Below are positions 26,688 to 35,837 of a stretch of 64,000 nt of DNA, in pieces. The notes beneath the pieces are model-generated. The model saw nothing but the letters and a program-made list of their open reading frames with translations, had not been told where the DNA came from and ran no database searches. Made by a program: the position numbers and the translations under genes. Within the stretch, counting starts at the first letter, position 1. The number at the start of each line of letters is the position of its first letter. This stretch comes from Clostridioides difficile (lineage in GTDB: Bacteria; Bacillota; Clostridia; Peptostreptococcales; Peptostreptococcaceae), in NCBI GenBank assembly GCA_024919175.1, contig CP103804.1, forward strand, positions 2,232,001 to 2,296,000, written 5' to 3'.

Positions 26688-26717
26688 TTGACACTAGTAT
26701 ATAATTTATGAAATAAT
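26688..26717 (+). promoter_or_regulatory. Possible promoter of the MutS2-like transcript
   Basis: TTGACA at 26688-26693 and AATAAT at 26712-26717 (18-base spacer). A better-looking TATAAT at 26700-26705 is too close to this -35 to pair with it. Confidence 0.4.
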
Positions 26718-26767
26718 GTTAAAGTGACTAAAATAGTTAAGTAAAAATAGAAAAGGAGCAGTGTTTT

Positions 26768-26821
26768 ATGAAAAAGAATACTAACATTAGTGAGTCCGGG
26801 GTTAGACTTCTTAATAAATAA
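26768..26821 (+). CDS. Leader peptide ORF of the MutS2-like gene (17 codons)
   Basis: ATG 26768 has AAAGGAG (26752-26758) 9 bases upstream and encodes MKKNTNISESGVRLLNK, then TAA at 26819-26821. The last three codons and the stop lie in the left arm of a 15-bp hairpin, so a ribosome finishing this ORF would open the hairpin. The size and layout are those of leader peptides in translational attenuation, as in erm genes. Confidence 0.6.
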   Translation: MKKNTNISESGVRLLNK

Positions 26822-26926
26822 GGAGTTTAATGCATAATAATTCCTTATTTATTAAGTTGATTACAAATAATTATTATAAAAGTAAGTGAGATAGTTATTT
26901 AAAATTCATGACTTATAAATAAAGGA
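26810..26926 (+). promoter_or_regulatory. Putative translational attenuator of the MutS2-like gene
   Basis: Segment A (26810-26824) and segment B (26842-26856) form a perfect 15-bp stem. Segment C (26912-26926), which holds the ribosome binding site AAAGGAG of the MutS2-like gene, is almost a copy of A and can pair with B over about 14 bp with two single-base bulges. A:B leaves the gene's ribosome binding site open; B:C hides it. A ribosome ending the leader ORF sits on A and favours B:C; early stalling leaves A free and favours expression. There is no T-tract, so this is not a simple terminator. Confidence 0.6.
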
Positions 26927-26938
26927 GAAAGCAAAATA

Positions 26939-28855
26939 ATGAATAGTAATACAATTGAAAGACTACAAGTAAATGAAGTTAAAGAATTAATAAAAATACA
27001 TTGTGTAAGTTCACTTGGAAGAAATCTAATAGACAAATTAACTCCTAGTGGAAATATTGAAGTAGTAAGAAGAAAATTAAAAGAAAATAAAGAAGCTAGA
27101 AAAATAGTTGAAAATAGCAATCATATACCACTTGAAGGGTTGTTTAATGCAGGTTCTACAATAGATAAAATTGAAAAGGGAATGATAATAGAACCTATTG
27201 AACTTGTAAATATAGAGGATTTTTTAAGAGGTTGTAGGAAGATGAAAGCTTTTATGTTAGACAAAGAATTTTATTCACCTACATTAAGTTCTTATGCTTT
27301 AAATATAACAGAATGTAAAAACATAGAGGAAGAGATAAACTACTGCATAAAATCAAACAAAGTTGATTCTAATGCCAGTAAAGAATTAAAAAAGGTAAGA
27401 CGAAATATAGAAATTACAGAAGGAAAAATAAAAGATAGGTTAAATAAGTTTATAACATCAAGTATAAATAAAAAGTATATACAAGAATTTATAATAAGTA
27501 AAAGAAATGATAGATATGTAATACCAATTAAATCTTCTTATAAAAATGAAGTTGATGGTACTATACTAGATACTTCATCAAAAGGAAATACTGTATTCAT
27601 TGAACCAATAAGTGTATCAAATTTAAGTACAGAATTGACTATGTTAAAGGCGGATGAGGCTATTGAAGAATATAAGATATTATCTTATTTAACGGAGCTT
27701 ATATTTGATAAAATAACTCAGATAAAGTTAAATATAGAAATACTTTCTGAATATGATATGGTATTTGCGAAAGCCAAATATAGTCAAAAAATAAATGGTA
27801 TTACTCCAAAAATAAACAACAATGGATATATAAAAATAATCAAAGGGAAGCACCCACTTTTAACAGGGGATGTAGTACCTTTAGATTTTGAAATAGGTAA
27901 AAATTATAGGAGCCTTGTAATAACAGGACCTAATGCAGGTGGAAAAACTGTAACTCTTAAGACTGTTGGTCTATTAACTTTGATGGTTCAATGTGGACTT
28001 GATATTTCTGCTAAAGAAGACAGCGAACTAAGTGTATTTGAAAAAGTGTTTGTAGATATAGGAGATAATCAAAGTATTGAAAATGCTCTAAGTACTTTTT
28101 CATCACACATAAAAAATATTGCTGAAATTATGAATTCATCAAATAATTCCACACTTGTTCTATTTGATGAAATAGGTAGTGGAACTGAACCTAATGAGGG
28201 TGCAGGACTAGCAATATCATTGTTAGAAGAATTTTATAGTATGGGATGTATAACAATAGCATCAACTCATTATGGAGAGATAAAAAAGTTTGCTAACTTG
28301 CATCCAGAATTTGAAAATGCAGGTATGATGTTTGATAAAGAAACTTTAGAACCATTATATAAGTTAACAATAGGAAAATCTGAAGATAGTAATGCTCTTT
28401 TTATTTCTAAGAAGATGGGAATAAAAAATAAGGTATTAAGTAGAGCTAAAGAATATATAACTGATAGAAACTACAATTTAGATTTAATTAAGAGAAGTAG
28501 ATTACAATCCAATACTGAAACTAAAAATAATATTGAATCTATTTCCCATTATACAGAGTATAATACAGGTGATAAAGTAAAATTATTGGATGAAAATGAT
28601 TTTGGAGTTGTATATAAACCTAGAGATAAATTTAATAATGTAGAAGTATTATTTAAAGACAATTTTACTTTAGTAAATATAAAAAGATTAGAACTTAGTA
28701 TAAAAGCAGAAGAGTTATATCCAGAAGGATATGATTTAAATTCATTGTTTACTAGTTTTAAAGATAGAAAATTGGAAAAAGATATTCAAAGAGGCTCAAA
28801 AAAAGCTCTTAAACAGATTCAAAAAGAAATTAGAGAAAATAGAAAACAAATATAA
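26939..28855 (+). CDS. MutS2-like ATPase lacking the Smr nuclease domain
   Basis: 638 residues. N-terminal MutS core and lever helices (about 1-300), then the ABC-type ATPase: Walker A GPNAGGKT near residues 330-337, STFSSHIKNI, Walker B LVLFDEIGSGTEPNEG, and ASTHYGE. A KOW-like segment (GDKVKLLDENDFGVV) follows, and the protein ends in a basic tail (KKALKQIQKEIRENRK). Canonical Bacillus MutS2 is about 785 residues and ends in an Smr domain, absent here. MutS2 binds collided ribosomes and can split them without Smr cleavage, so a ribosome-rescue role is plausible; recombination control is the older proposal. It follows rtcB and has its own leader. Confidence 0.85.
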   Translation: MNSNTIERLQVNEVKELIKIHCVSSLGRNLIDKLTPSGNIEVVRRKLKENKEARKIVENSNHIPLEGLFNAGSTIDKIEKGMIIEPIELVNIEDFLRGCRKMKAFMLDKEFYSPTLSSYALNITECKNIEEEINYCIKSNKVDSNASKELKKVRRNIEITEGKIKDRLNKFITSSINKKYIQEFIISKRNDRYVIPIKSSYKNEVDGTILDTSSKGNTVFIEPISVSNLSTELTMLKADEAIEEYKILSYLTELIFDKITQIKLNIEILSEYDMVFAKAKYSQKINGITPKINNNGYIKIIKGKHPLLTGDVVPLDFEIGKNYRSLVITGPNAGGKTVTLKTVGLLTLMVQCGLDISAKEDSELSVFEKVFVDIGDNQSIENALSTFSSHIKNIAEIMNSSNNSTLVLFDEIGSGTEPNEGAGLAISLLEEFYSMGCITIASTHYGEIKKFANLHPEFENAGMMFDKETLEPLYKLTIGKSEDSNALFISKKMGIKNKVLSRAKEYITDRNYNLDLIKRSRLQSNTETKNNIESISHYTEYNTGDKVKLLDENDFGVVYKPRDKFNNVEVLFKDNFTLVNIKRLELSIKAEELYPEGYDLNSLFTSFKDRKLEKDIQRGSKKALKQIQKEIRENRKQI

Positions 28856-28896
28856 AAAATACAAATGACTATTTAAAATATAAATAATTATTTTAC

Positions 28897-28946
28897 AAAA
28901 CATGAGTAATAAATGCGATTATTTTTGCGTATTTTACTCATGTTTT
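28897..28946 (+). terminator. Terminator of the MutS2-like gene
   Basis: AAAACATGAGTAA (28897-28909) pairs perfectly with TTACTCATGTTTT (28934-28946), followed by TTT. Confidence 0.88.
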
Positions 28947-29007
28947 TTTGTGTGTAAAAATTTATACTTTAAACATAGATGAAATAATATTATAAGGAGG
29001 TATAAAT

Positions 29008-29757
29008 ATGGATGTTTTATTATCTGTAAAAGATGTAACAAAGGTTTATAGTAAAAATAAAAAACCAAGTTTGAATCATGTTTCATTTGAGGTGAATTCT
29101 GGTGAATTTGTTGGAATTATGGGAGCATCAGGTTCTGGAAAAACAACTTTACTAAACGCATTATCTACAATAGATAGTGTAAATAGTGGTGAGATAGTAA
29201 TTAATGGTGTAAATTTAAAAAAATTAAATAATAACTCTTCTGCGGATTTTATAAAGAATAATATTGGATTTATATTCCAAGAATACTTTTTGATTGATAG
29301 TTTGAATGTTTTTGAAAATATAGCTGTACCACTTACTTTAAAAGATATGCAACCAAGTGAAATTGAAGATTCTGTCAAGTTGTTGACAAAACGTTTTGGA
29401 ATAGATTCAATTTTGTATAAGTATCCAAATGAATTGTCTGGTGGTCAATGTCAAAGGGTTGCTGCAGCAAGAGCGATTATAAAAAAACCATCTATAATAC
29501 TTGCAGATGAACCAACTGGAGCACTTGATTCAGTATCAGCAAATGAGTTACTAAAAACACTAAGTGATGTAAATCGAGAATTAAAAACTACTATATTGAT
29601 GGTAACACATGATGCTTATGTAGCTAGTTTTTGTAATAGAATTTTGGTTTTTAGAGATGGCCAAATTATAGATGAACTTCAAAAAAATGAAAAAAACCAT
29701 AAAGATTTCTTTGAAGCTATAGTTACTAAGACTACTAAACTAGAAGAAGTATATTAG
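29008..29757 (+). CDS. BceA-type ABC transporter ATP-binding protein
   Basis: 249 residues with Walker A GASGSGKTT (about 36-44), Q-loop FIFQEYFL, signature LSGGQCQR, Walker B IILADEPTGALD and switch VTHD. It is most like the MacB/BceA group used for antimicrobial-peptide resistance or sensing. It lies 24 bases before a BceB-type permease, followed by a histidine kinase and response regulator, the usual peptide-sensing/detoxification arrangement. ATAAGGAGG precedes the ATG. The peptide recognised cannot be read. Confidence 0.92.
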   Translation: MDVLLSVKDVTKVYSKNKKPSLNHVSFEVNSGEFVGIMGASGSGKTTLLNALSTIDSVNSGEIVINGVNLKKLNNNSSADFIKNNIGFIFQEYFLIDSLNVFENIAVPLTLKDMQPSEIEDSVKLLTKRFGIDSILYKYPNELSGGQCQRVAAARAIIKKPSIILADEPTGALDSVSANELLKTLSDVNRELKTTILMVTHDAYVASFCNRILVFRDGQIIDELQKNEKNHKDFFEAIVTKTTKLEEVY

Positions 29758-29781
29758 TATACATTAAAAGGAGGTAATAAA

Positions 29782-31761
29782 ATGAACATATATGATATTG
29801 CTAAAAAGAATCTTAAGAAAAACTTTTCATTTTATTCATTGTATTTGTTTTCTGTAGCTTTTATACTCATGATATTTTTTAGCTTTGTATCTTTTTCTAT
29901 GAATGATATTATAATGAATAAAATTTCATCTGATGGAAGAGTAGAAACTATGATAAAAACTATTTCAATTTTTATAATTTCATTTGTATTATTCTATATG
30001 CTTTACTCAAATAGATTTTTTATAAGACGTAGAATGAGAGAGCTTGGCATATATACCTTGATGGGATATAGAAAATCAAATATGTTAAAATTAGTTATGA
30101 TAGAAAATGTATTTATTTGTATGATTGCTTTTATTATAGGTGTTTTAACTGGCTCATTGTTACATAAGCTTATTATATATATAATTGTACATTCATTAAA
30201 TTTAAATATAGATAATTCAAAGATACCTTTTTTTAATATAAGTGCTATTATTTCTAGTCTATTGTTTTTAATTGTTATATTACTTGTACTATATTTTTCA
30301 AATTGGAAATTGATTCAGAGAAATTCTCTTCTTAACTTAGTTAAAATAGAACAGAATGAAGAAAAACAGATTAGAATAAAACCTTTGATAGCTTTTATAG
30401 GTATTTTTATGCTTGTATTGGGATATATACTAGCTTTTGATATGACTAGAGGAAGGGATTCTGTTTGGTATAGTATTGGTTTTTCTCCAATTGCTTTATT
30501 GACATTGTTTTGTGTAGTTGTTGGAACTGTCTTTTTTATAAATTCATTTTTACCTTATACTATTAGAATATTAAAGACTAAAAAAAATCATTTTTATAGA
30601 GAAATACAGATTATTACAATTCCTAAGTTTATTTACTCCATACGTTCTAATGCTAAAACCTTAATTTTATTAACTTTACTGTCAGCAGGGACATTATGTA
30701 TATTTGCATCAACTGTTTTGTCAATTTATTATCCTGTAGTGGCAGTTTCTCGTATAGTACCTTCTGCTATTGAATTTAAAGTTGGAGAAAAAATTAATGT
30801 TGATAAAATTATTAATGATGTAAAAAATAGCGAACTAGTAGAAAACTTTAAATACAAAAAAATAAATATTATAAAGGTAAATTCTTTATCAAAGGATTTA
30901 CCAATAGAATATTCTATTGGTAAAGATAAAGGAAGAATCTCTGGATTTGATTGTATATCAGAGTCTGATTATATAGAATTAACTAAACAGCAAGGTAAAA
31001 AGCTTGATTTTAAACATTTAAATTATGATGAAAGTGTGTTGGTAAAATATAGACCAAGTAAAAAGAATGTTGACAAAGGGAAAACCCTTAACTTAGATTT
31101 ACATTCAGATAAAAAAGTAGATGTAGTTATAAAAGATACTACATTAGATAATCCAATTAGTTTTTCCAATAGTGTAGGGACACTAATAGTGTCAGATGGA
31201 TTATATAATGAAATATCAAGTTACAATAATCTATCAAGAAGTTCTATTATAAGTATTGATGGAAAAGATATGAGAGATGATAAAGAAGTTTATGAAAAAC
31301 TTAAAAAATTATTAGGTGATAATCCTTATTTTATAAGTGCTTATCAAAGAAAATCTGAAATTGTGCATGAAAGTAGTTCAACTTTTTTATTGATTAGTTT
31401 TCTTTCTGTTATATTTTTTATTGCTACAGGAAGTATGTTGTATTTTCACAGTATTTCTAATGCCATTTATGATAGAAATAGTTTCAATATATTGAGTAAA
31501 ATAGGATATAGTCAAAAAAATATAAAGAAAATAATTAAGAATCAAATTTTAGTGTTTTTTTCTATACCATATGTATTAGGAATGTTACATAGTATCTTTG
31601 GATTAATTGCTTACAAGTCTGCTTTAATAGATAATATATTAGGAAGTAATACACCTATAATAATACCAATAGTATTTGCAAGTGTCATATTTACACTCGT
31701 ATGTGTAGGATATTATGTCCTAACAAAGTATTCTTGTTATAAAATAATACTTAAAAAATAG
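29782..31761 (+). CDS. BceB-type (FtsX-like) ABC transporter permease
   Basis: 659 residues with about ten membrane helices. An FtsX-like block with RRRMRELGIYTLMGYRKSN follows helix 2. A large extracytoplasmic domain (about 325-525) lies between helices near 290-315 and 535-560, the hallmark of BceB permeases that bind peptide antibiotics. The C-terminal helices contain a second FtsX-like unit (NSFNILSKIGYSQKNIKK). It pairs with the preceding ATPase (AAAAGGAGG before its ATG). Confidence 0.9.
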   Translation: MNIYDIAKKNLKKNFSFYSLYLFSVAFILMIFFSFVSFSMNDIIMNKISSDGRVETMIKTISIFIISFVLFYMLYSNRFFIRRRMRELGIYTLMGYRKSNMLKLVMIENVFICMIAFIIGVLTGSLLHKLIIYIIVHSLNLNIDNSKIPFFNISAIISSLLFLIVILLVLYFSNWKLIQRNSLLNLVKIEQNEEKQIRIKPLIAFIGIFMLVLGYILAFDMTRGRDSVWYSIGFSPIALLTLFCVVVGTVFFINSFLPYTIRILKTKKNHFYREIQIITIPKFIYSIRSNAKTLILLTLLSAGTLCIFASTVLSIYYPVVAVSRIVPSAIEFKVGEKINVDKIINDVKNSELVENFKYKKINIIKVNSLSKDLPIEYSIGKDKGRISGFDCISESDYIELTKQQGKKLDFKHLNYDESVLVKYRPSKKNVDKGKTLNLDLHSDKKVDVVIKDTTLDNPISFSNSVGTLIVSDGLYNEISSYNNLSRSSIISIDGKDMRDDKEVYEKLKKLLGDNPYFISAYQRKSEIVHESSSTFLLISFLSVIFFIATGSMLYFHSISNAIYDRNSFNILSKIGYSQKNIKKIIKNQILVFFSIPYVLGMLHSIFGLIAYKSALIDNILGSNTPIIIPIVFASVIFTLVCVGYYVLTKYSCYKIILKK

Positions 31762-31873
31762 TATTAAAAATTTTATAAAATATTTGTAAAATATAAGATA
31801 ACTATCTTATGTAGAAATTAATTTACAAGTTATATAATGTTATCATATAATTAATTATCAGAAAGGAGTTAAT

Positions 31874-33460
31874 ATGTTGAAAGGCAGTTATAATAAAAGA
31901 CAGATTATCATATTATCAAATCAATTATTGATAATATTATTTCTAATTTATGAATTTTTAAATAATAAAAATATCAAAAGTATTTCCATTTTCAATCTTT
32001 TACTTGTATCTATTATAGCTGTTGATATAATGTACATTGAATTAATTAATTTGAAACAAAATAGAGTGCTTGTACAATTCACAAACTTGCTTGTTTTGAT
32101 TTCTTGGTACTTTCTATTTTTATTTGATAACAGTAAAATATCTTATGAATTAATTTTTTTACTAAGTCCCATTATCGTTTTTGAAAGTGTAAGATTTTTA
32201 TTTGTATTTTTCTTTCAAGATTACAAATACAACTACCAGAAAAGCTTAGAATTTATATTGAAACTTATGTGTGTTTTGACAGTAGTTTCAAAATTTATTG
32301 ATAATCATCTATTTGCACTACTTTACTTATTACAAATAATTATAAGTTTTATAAGCTTTATATTCTTAATTATCTTATATAAAAAGACTGTGATACTTGT
32401 TTTGAAGTATGAAAAAAGAAATTTTATATATTCAGCTATTTTATTATTTACATTTCTTGTATATGCTATAATTTTTGCTAAAAAACAGGAATATGTTGAG
32501 AATTTAGGAATGTATTTAATTGTATCATTAACCATATTCAGTATACATAATATTGCTATAAAAGATAAAGGTAATATAAAACAAAATACTATGTTAAATA
32601 GTAAAAAAAGACTGATTTTCTTCTCTTCAATAAGTGTATTTTTTATTGGGGTTGGAAAACTATTAAACTTTAATATAATTACATATTTTATAATAATACA
32701 TTGTATATTTTGGTTTATTTTACTTTATTTTATTTTAATTTATACAAATATTGATGACATCATCTACAATAAAAATTCAGTAGAAAAATTTAATTTGCAA
32801 GAAAGTAATTTAATAAATAATCTAATGCAGATATATAAGGAGGAAGAGCTTAAAGAGGATTTTTCTAATTATCTACATGATGAAGTATTACAAGATTTAC
32901 TATCTATTAAAAATATGATGAAAAAATCTGAAAAGCCAGATGTAAAATACATAATCATAAGTACACTAGAAAAATTGAACTTATCTATTCGCAATCAAAT
33001 GCAAGATTACCATCCAATACTGTTAAAAACACTTACATTAAAAGAAAATATAGAAAATATGTTTGTCATGGTAAGAGGTAATTATTTATCTAAAAACATA
33101 GAGATTTGTTTTAAATGTGAAGATAATATATTTTTGGCTGAGCCATATAATTTTATTGTATATCGTATATTAAAAGAGCTAGTAACAAATGCTTTTAAAC
33201 ATTCAAATTGTTCTAAAATCGAAATTTCACTAATTCAAAAAAATAAATATATAATTCTTTCAGTATTAGATAATGGAGTAGGTGTGGAAAATGAATATGA
33301 TTTAATAAGACATCAAAATAATGGGCTGTCGTCTATTCAAGAACAATTACATAGGCTAAATGGTGTTCTTAATATTGATAAGACAGCTTCTGGCTTAGGT
33401 ATTAGTGTGAAAATTCCTATGGAAGGAGAGAATTATTATAAATATTTTATTAATAGATGA
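31874..33460 (+). CDS. NarL/LiaS-type membrane sensor histidine kinase
   Basis: 528 residues. Residues about 10-295 contain roughly eight to nine membrane helices with very short loops, so no sizeable external sensor. The HisKA_3 box is NYLHDEVLQDLLSIKNMM with the phospho-His near residue 334. The HATPase domain has LKELVTNAFKHSNCS (N box), LDNGVGV (G1) and NGLSSIQEQLHRLNG. Kinases linked to BceAB transporters usually have two helices and a different dimerisation domain, so this partnership is unusual. The response regulator gene overlaps its 3' end. Confidence 0.88.
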   Translation: MLKGSYNKRQIIILSNQLLIILFLIYEFLNNKNIKSISIFNLLLVSIIAVDIMYIELINLKQNRVLVQFTNLLVLISWYFLFLFDNSKISYELIFLLSPIIVFESVRFLFVFFFQDYKYNYQKSLEFILKLMCVLTVVSKFIDNHLFALLYLLQIIISFISFIFLIILYKKTVILVLKYEKRNFIYSAILLFTFLVYAIIFAKKQEYVENLGMYLIVSLTIFSIHNIAIKDKGNIKQNTMLNSKKRLIFFSSISVFFIGVGKLLNFNIITYFIIIHCIFWFILLYFILIYTNIDDIIYNKNSVEKFNLQESNLINNLMQIYKEEELKEDFSNYLHDEVLQDLLSIKNMMKKSEKPDVKYIIISTLEKLNLSIRNQMQDYHPILLKTLTLKENIENMFVMVRGNYLSKNIEICFKCEDNIFLAEPYNFIVYRILKELVTNAFKHSNCSKIEISLIQKNKYIILSVLDNGVGVENEYDLIRHQNNGLSSIQEQLHRLNGVLNIDKTASGLGISVKIPMEGENYYKYFINR

Positions 33461-34040
33461 CCATGTATTATTTGCAAAAAGCTTAGAAATTGCTTTAGAA
33501 GATTATACTGAAATAGAAAAATTTATTTATATTAAAGATATTTCCCAGGTAATTTCAGCAATTAAAAATGAAAACCCAGATATAATTCTAATTGATATTA
33601 ATTTAGGGAAGATTGATAATGATGGACTGACTCTAGCAAAAGACATTATAAAAATAATACCTAAAGTAAATATAGTGATGTTAACAGGTTATGATTTACC
33701 CGTATATAAGTATGAAGCTCAAAAAATGGGTGCAAAAGGTTTTATAAATAAAAATATTGAGCCAGATAAGTTTATTGAAATATTAAATCAGATTCAAAAT
33801 GGATATAATTATTTTCCAGATAAAATAAAATACATTGAAGAATTAACTGATAGAGAAAAATTAATATTGCAATTTTTATATAATGGTGTTAAAAGAAAAG
33901 ATATAGCAAGTAAATTATATTTAAGTGAGCGGACAGTGTCTAATCATATCCAAAATATTTTTGATAAACTAAATGTATCTTCTTCACTAGAAGCTGTCAC
34001 AAAGGGGGTACAGCTTGGATATATTAAACCTAATATGTAG
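33435..34040 (+). CDS. NarL/LuxR-family response regulator with a non-AUG start
   Basis: 201 residues if started at ATT 33435. The first ATG in frame (33675) would remove the phospho-acceptor half. Upstream the frame encodes INILLIDDHVLFAKSLE, a normal receiver start, but no ATG, GTG or TTG precedes it. AAGGAG (33423-33428) lies 6 bases before ATT 33435 and 9 before ATA 33438. Receiver residues: acidic pair DD (8-9), phospho-acceptor near Asp54 in LIDINLG, MLTGYD, and Lys in GFINKN. The HTH is LTDREKLILQFLYNG...SERTVSNHIQNIFDKLNV. It overlaps the kinase gene by 26 bases, suggesting translational coupling. The receiver is certain; the exact start codon is inferred. Confidence 0.8.
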   Translation: MINILLIDDHVLFAKSLEIALEDYTEIEKFIYIKDISQVISAIKNENPDIILIDINLGKIDNDGLTLAKDIIKIIPKVNIVMLTGYDLPVYKYEAQKMGAKGFINKNIEPDKFIEILNQIQNGYNYFPDKIKYIEELTDREKLILQFLYNGVKRKDIASKLYLSERTVSNHIQNIFDKLNVSSSLEAVTKGVQLGYIKPNM

Positions 34041-34140
34041 TAAGAAAAGTTTGTAGTTTGGTAAAAATATTTGATTATCAGTTTTTGTTTAATGCAATAA
34101 TTAAATCTAAATAAAAATTTTTATCTTTTTAAGATATAAT

Positions 34141-34176
34141 AAAGGCTATCTAAAATAAAATTTTAAGATAGCCTTT
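34141..34176. terminator. Bidirectional terminator after the response regulator
   Basis: AAAGGCTATCT (34141-34151) pairs perfectly with AGATAGCCTTT (34166-34176) and is followed by TT on the plus strand. It separates convergent genes. Confidence 0.88.
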
Positions 34177-34179
34177 TTG

Positions 34180-34803
34180 TTAACATATTTTCATAAATCC
34201 AATAATTAATAAAATCACACCACTTAGCCAAGATAAATTTAGATTTATATTTTTAACAAATACATTTCCTAGTAAACAACCAAATGATACTGCTATTACA
34301 TTTGAAATTAGAGAAAACAAGATAACTTGTATATAATTTACTCCTACAAGACCACTACCAAATCCAATAGCCAATCCATCTAGGCTTAAAGCAAGAGCAA
34401 GTGTAAATGCTTCCACGGATTTAAGAACTTTAGATTTACTTGTATCTAAAGTATCAGGCTCAATACTAACATTAAAATTTAATTTAAGGTCTAGCATATT
34501 AAAATTATAATCTTTTGAATGTATGGATTTTTTCTTAAAATAAGATTTAAAGAAACTCTCAATTAACCGAGCAGTTCCTAATAAAAATAAAATTAAAAAA
34601 CATATCAACATTGTTATATTCTGAGGTAAGAAATCTCTGGCTATTGTACCTGCAAAAAGTGATATTGCCAAAATTGCTGAAGAAACCACACTAATAATCA
34701 TATTTGAATATAAAGGAACTTTAACTTTATTTACGCCATATCCAAAACTTGTTACAAATGCATCTATACAAAGAGAAGTTACTAATAAAATTGATTCAAT
34801 CAC
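34180..34803 (-). CDS. ytaF: YtaF-type sporulation membrane protein (MntP-like fold)
   Basis: 207 residues with six predicted membrane helices in two similar halves: LLVTSLCIDAFVTSFGYGVNKVKVP in the first and FTLALALSLDGLAIGFGSGLVG in the second, each with the D-A/G-x-x-x-G motif of the MntP/YtaF family. A charged loop (about 90-125) joins the halves. MntP members export Mn2+; YtaF is a sporulation-associated relative of unknown substrate. The start is GTG (34801-34803) with a rather distant AAAGGA site. Confidence 0.82.
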   Translation of the reverse strand: MIESILLVTSLCIDAFVTSFGYGVNKVKVPLYSNMIISVVSSAILAISLFAGTIARDFLPQNITMLICFLILFLLGTARLIESFFKSYFKKKSIHSKDYNFNMLDLKLNFNVSIEPDTLDTSKSKVLKSVEAFTLALALSLDGLAIGFGSGLVGVNYIQVILFSLISNVIAVSFGCLLGNVFVKNINLNLSWLSGVILLIIGFMKIC

Positions 34804-34986
34804 AGTAGATTAACATCCTTTCTCTTAAATTTTATACTTATATAGTTATAGTATTGTAAAAAGAGATAAATTGTTACAGATAAACCAATAGAGTGTTGAT
34901 AAAATTTCAACATTATGCAACACCTAAAGAACAAAAAACTCATATTATATAATATAAGACCAAACATAATAAAGCAGGTGAAAATA

Positions 34987-35634
34987 ATGAATCAACATAG
35001 TGAGGTTGAGAGTTTTGGTAATCTATTGAAGACGATATTAAAAGAAAAATCAATATCAATGGGAGAATTGAGCAAAAAAAGTGGAATTGATAAATCTACT
35101 ATATCTCGTATAGCAAACGATAAACAAAAACCAAATATAAATCACCTAGAAAAGTTTGCAATACACTTAAATGTAAACTTAGAAGAACTATTAAAAGCAT
35201 CAGGATATGAATTTAAAAACAGTAATACTAAACAAATTTTTAATATAGATAGCGATTTTAGTAACTTTGATGATGTACTTGGATTTGCAAACTTAATTAA
35301 TGATAAAAGTTTCAACGGAAATATTGAGAAAGAGTTAAGTAAATGTGAATTATATGTCCAAACAGATGAAGGGAAAAAATTACTTTTTGATAATTTTAAT
35401 AAAAAAATAGATTCTATAGAAAAACAAGGACAATTTACAGATAGACTGAGAGACATGTATGCTGAATTTTGTACAGGAAAATTAGGAATAAAAAAATATT
35501 TGTTGATTGGAAGTATGCTGCTTTACTTTGTTATATCAACAGATGTTATTCCAGATTTTGTATTTCCAATAGGGTTTATGGATGACTTAGTAGCACTAAA
35601 TATGGTTACAAAACTACTTAGAAAAGATAAGTAG
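34987..35634 (+). CDS. Helix-turn-helix protein fused to a DUF1232 membrane domain
   Basis: 215 residues from ATG 34987, after GCAGGTG; an in-frame ATG at 34915 has no binding site. An XRE-type HTH lies at about 8-65 (ISMGELSKKSGIDKSTISRIANDKQKPN). The C-terminus (about 165-210) is a DUF1232/YkvA-like segment, KYLLIGSMLLYFVISTDVIPDFVFPIGFMDDLVAL, which normally inserts in membranes. The combination suggests a membrane-tethered DNA-binding protein; its target is unknown. Confidence 0.8.
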   Translation: MNQHSEVESFGNLLKTILKEKSISMGELSKKSGIDKSTISRIANDKQKPNINHLEKFAIHLNVNLEELLKASGYEFKNSNTKQIFNIDSDFSNFDDVLGFANLINDKSFNGNIEKELSKCELYVQTDEGKKLLFDNFNKKIDSIEKQGQFTDRLRDMYAEFCTGKLGIKKYLLIGSMLLYFVISTDVIPDFVFPIGFMDDLVALNMVTKLLRKDK

Positions 35635-35837
35635 TTTTGTAATTGTATTACTTTATGAAGATAACAAGCGAAGATACTGAGTATAGATAAATTTTACTGT
35701 TCATCTGATGATAAATAACTTGAAAGTTTTAAAATAAACAATTTAATATATATTTTGTATATATTTAAGTATATAAAATAAAATAATATCCAAACTAATA
35801 CAAAATAGTGATAATTTTTTTGTACTGGAGGATATTT

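Noticed and set aside
26688..26705. TTGACA and TATAAT as one promoter before the MutS2-like leader
   Set aside because: Only 6 bases lie between them; a -10 at 26712-26717 gives workable spacing instead.
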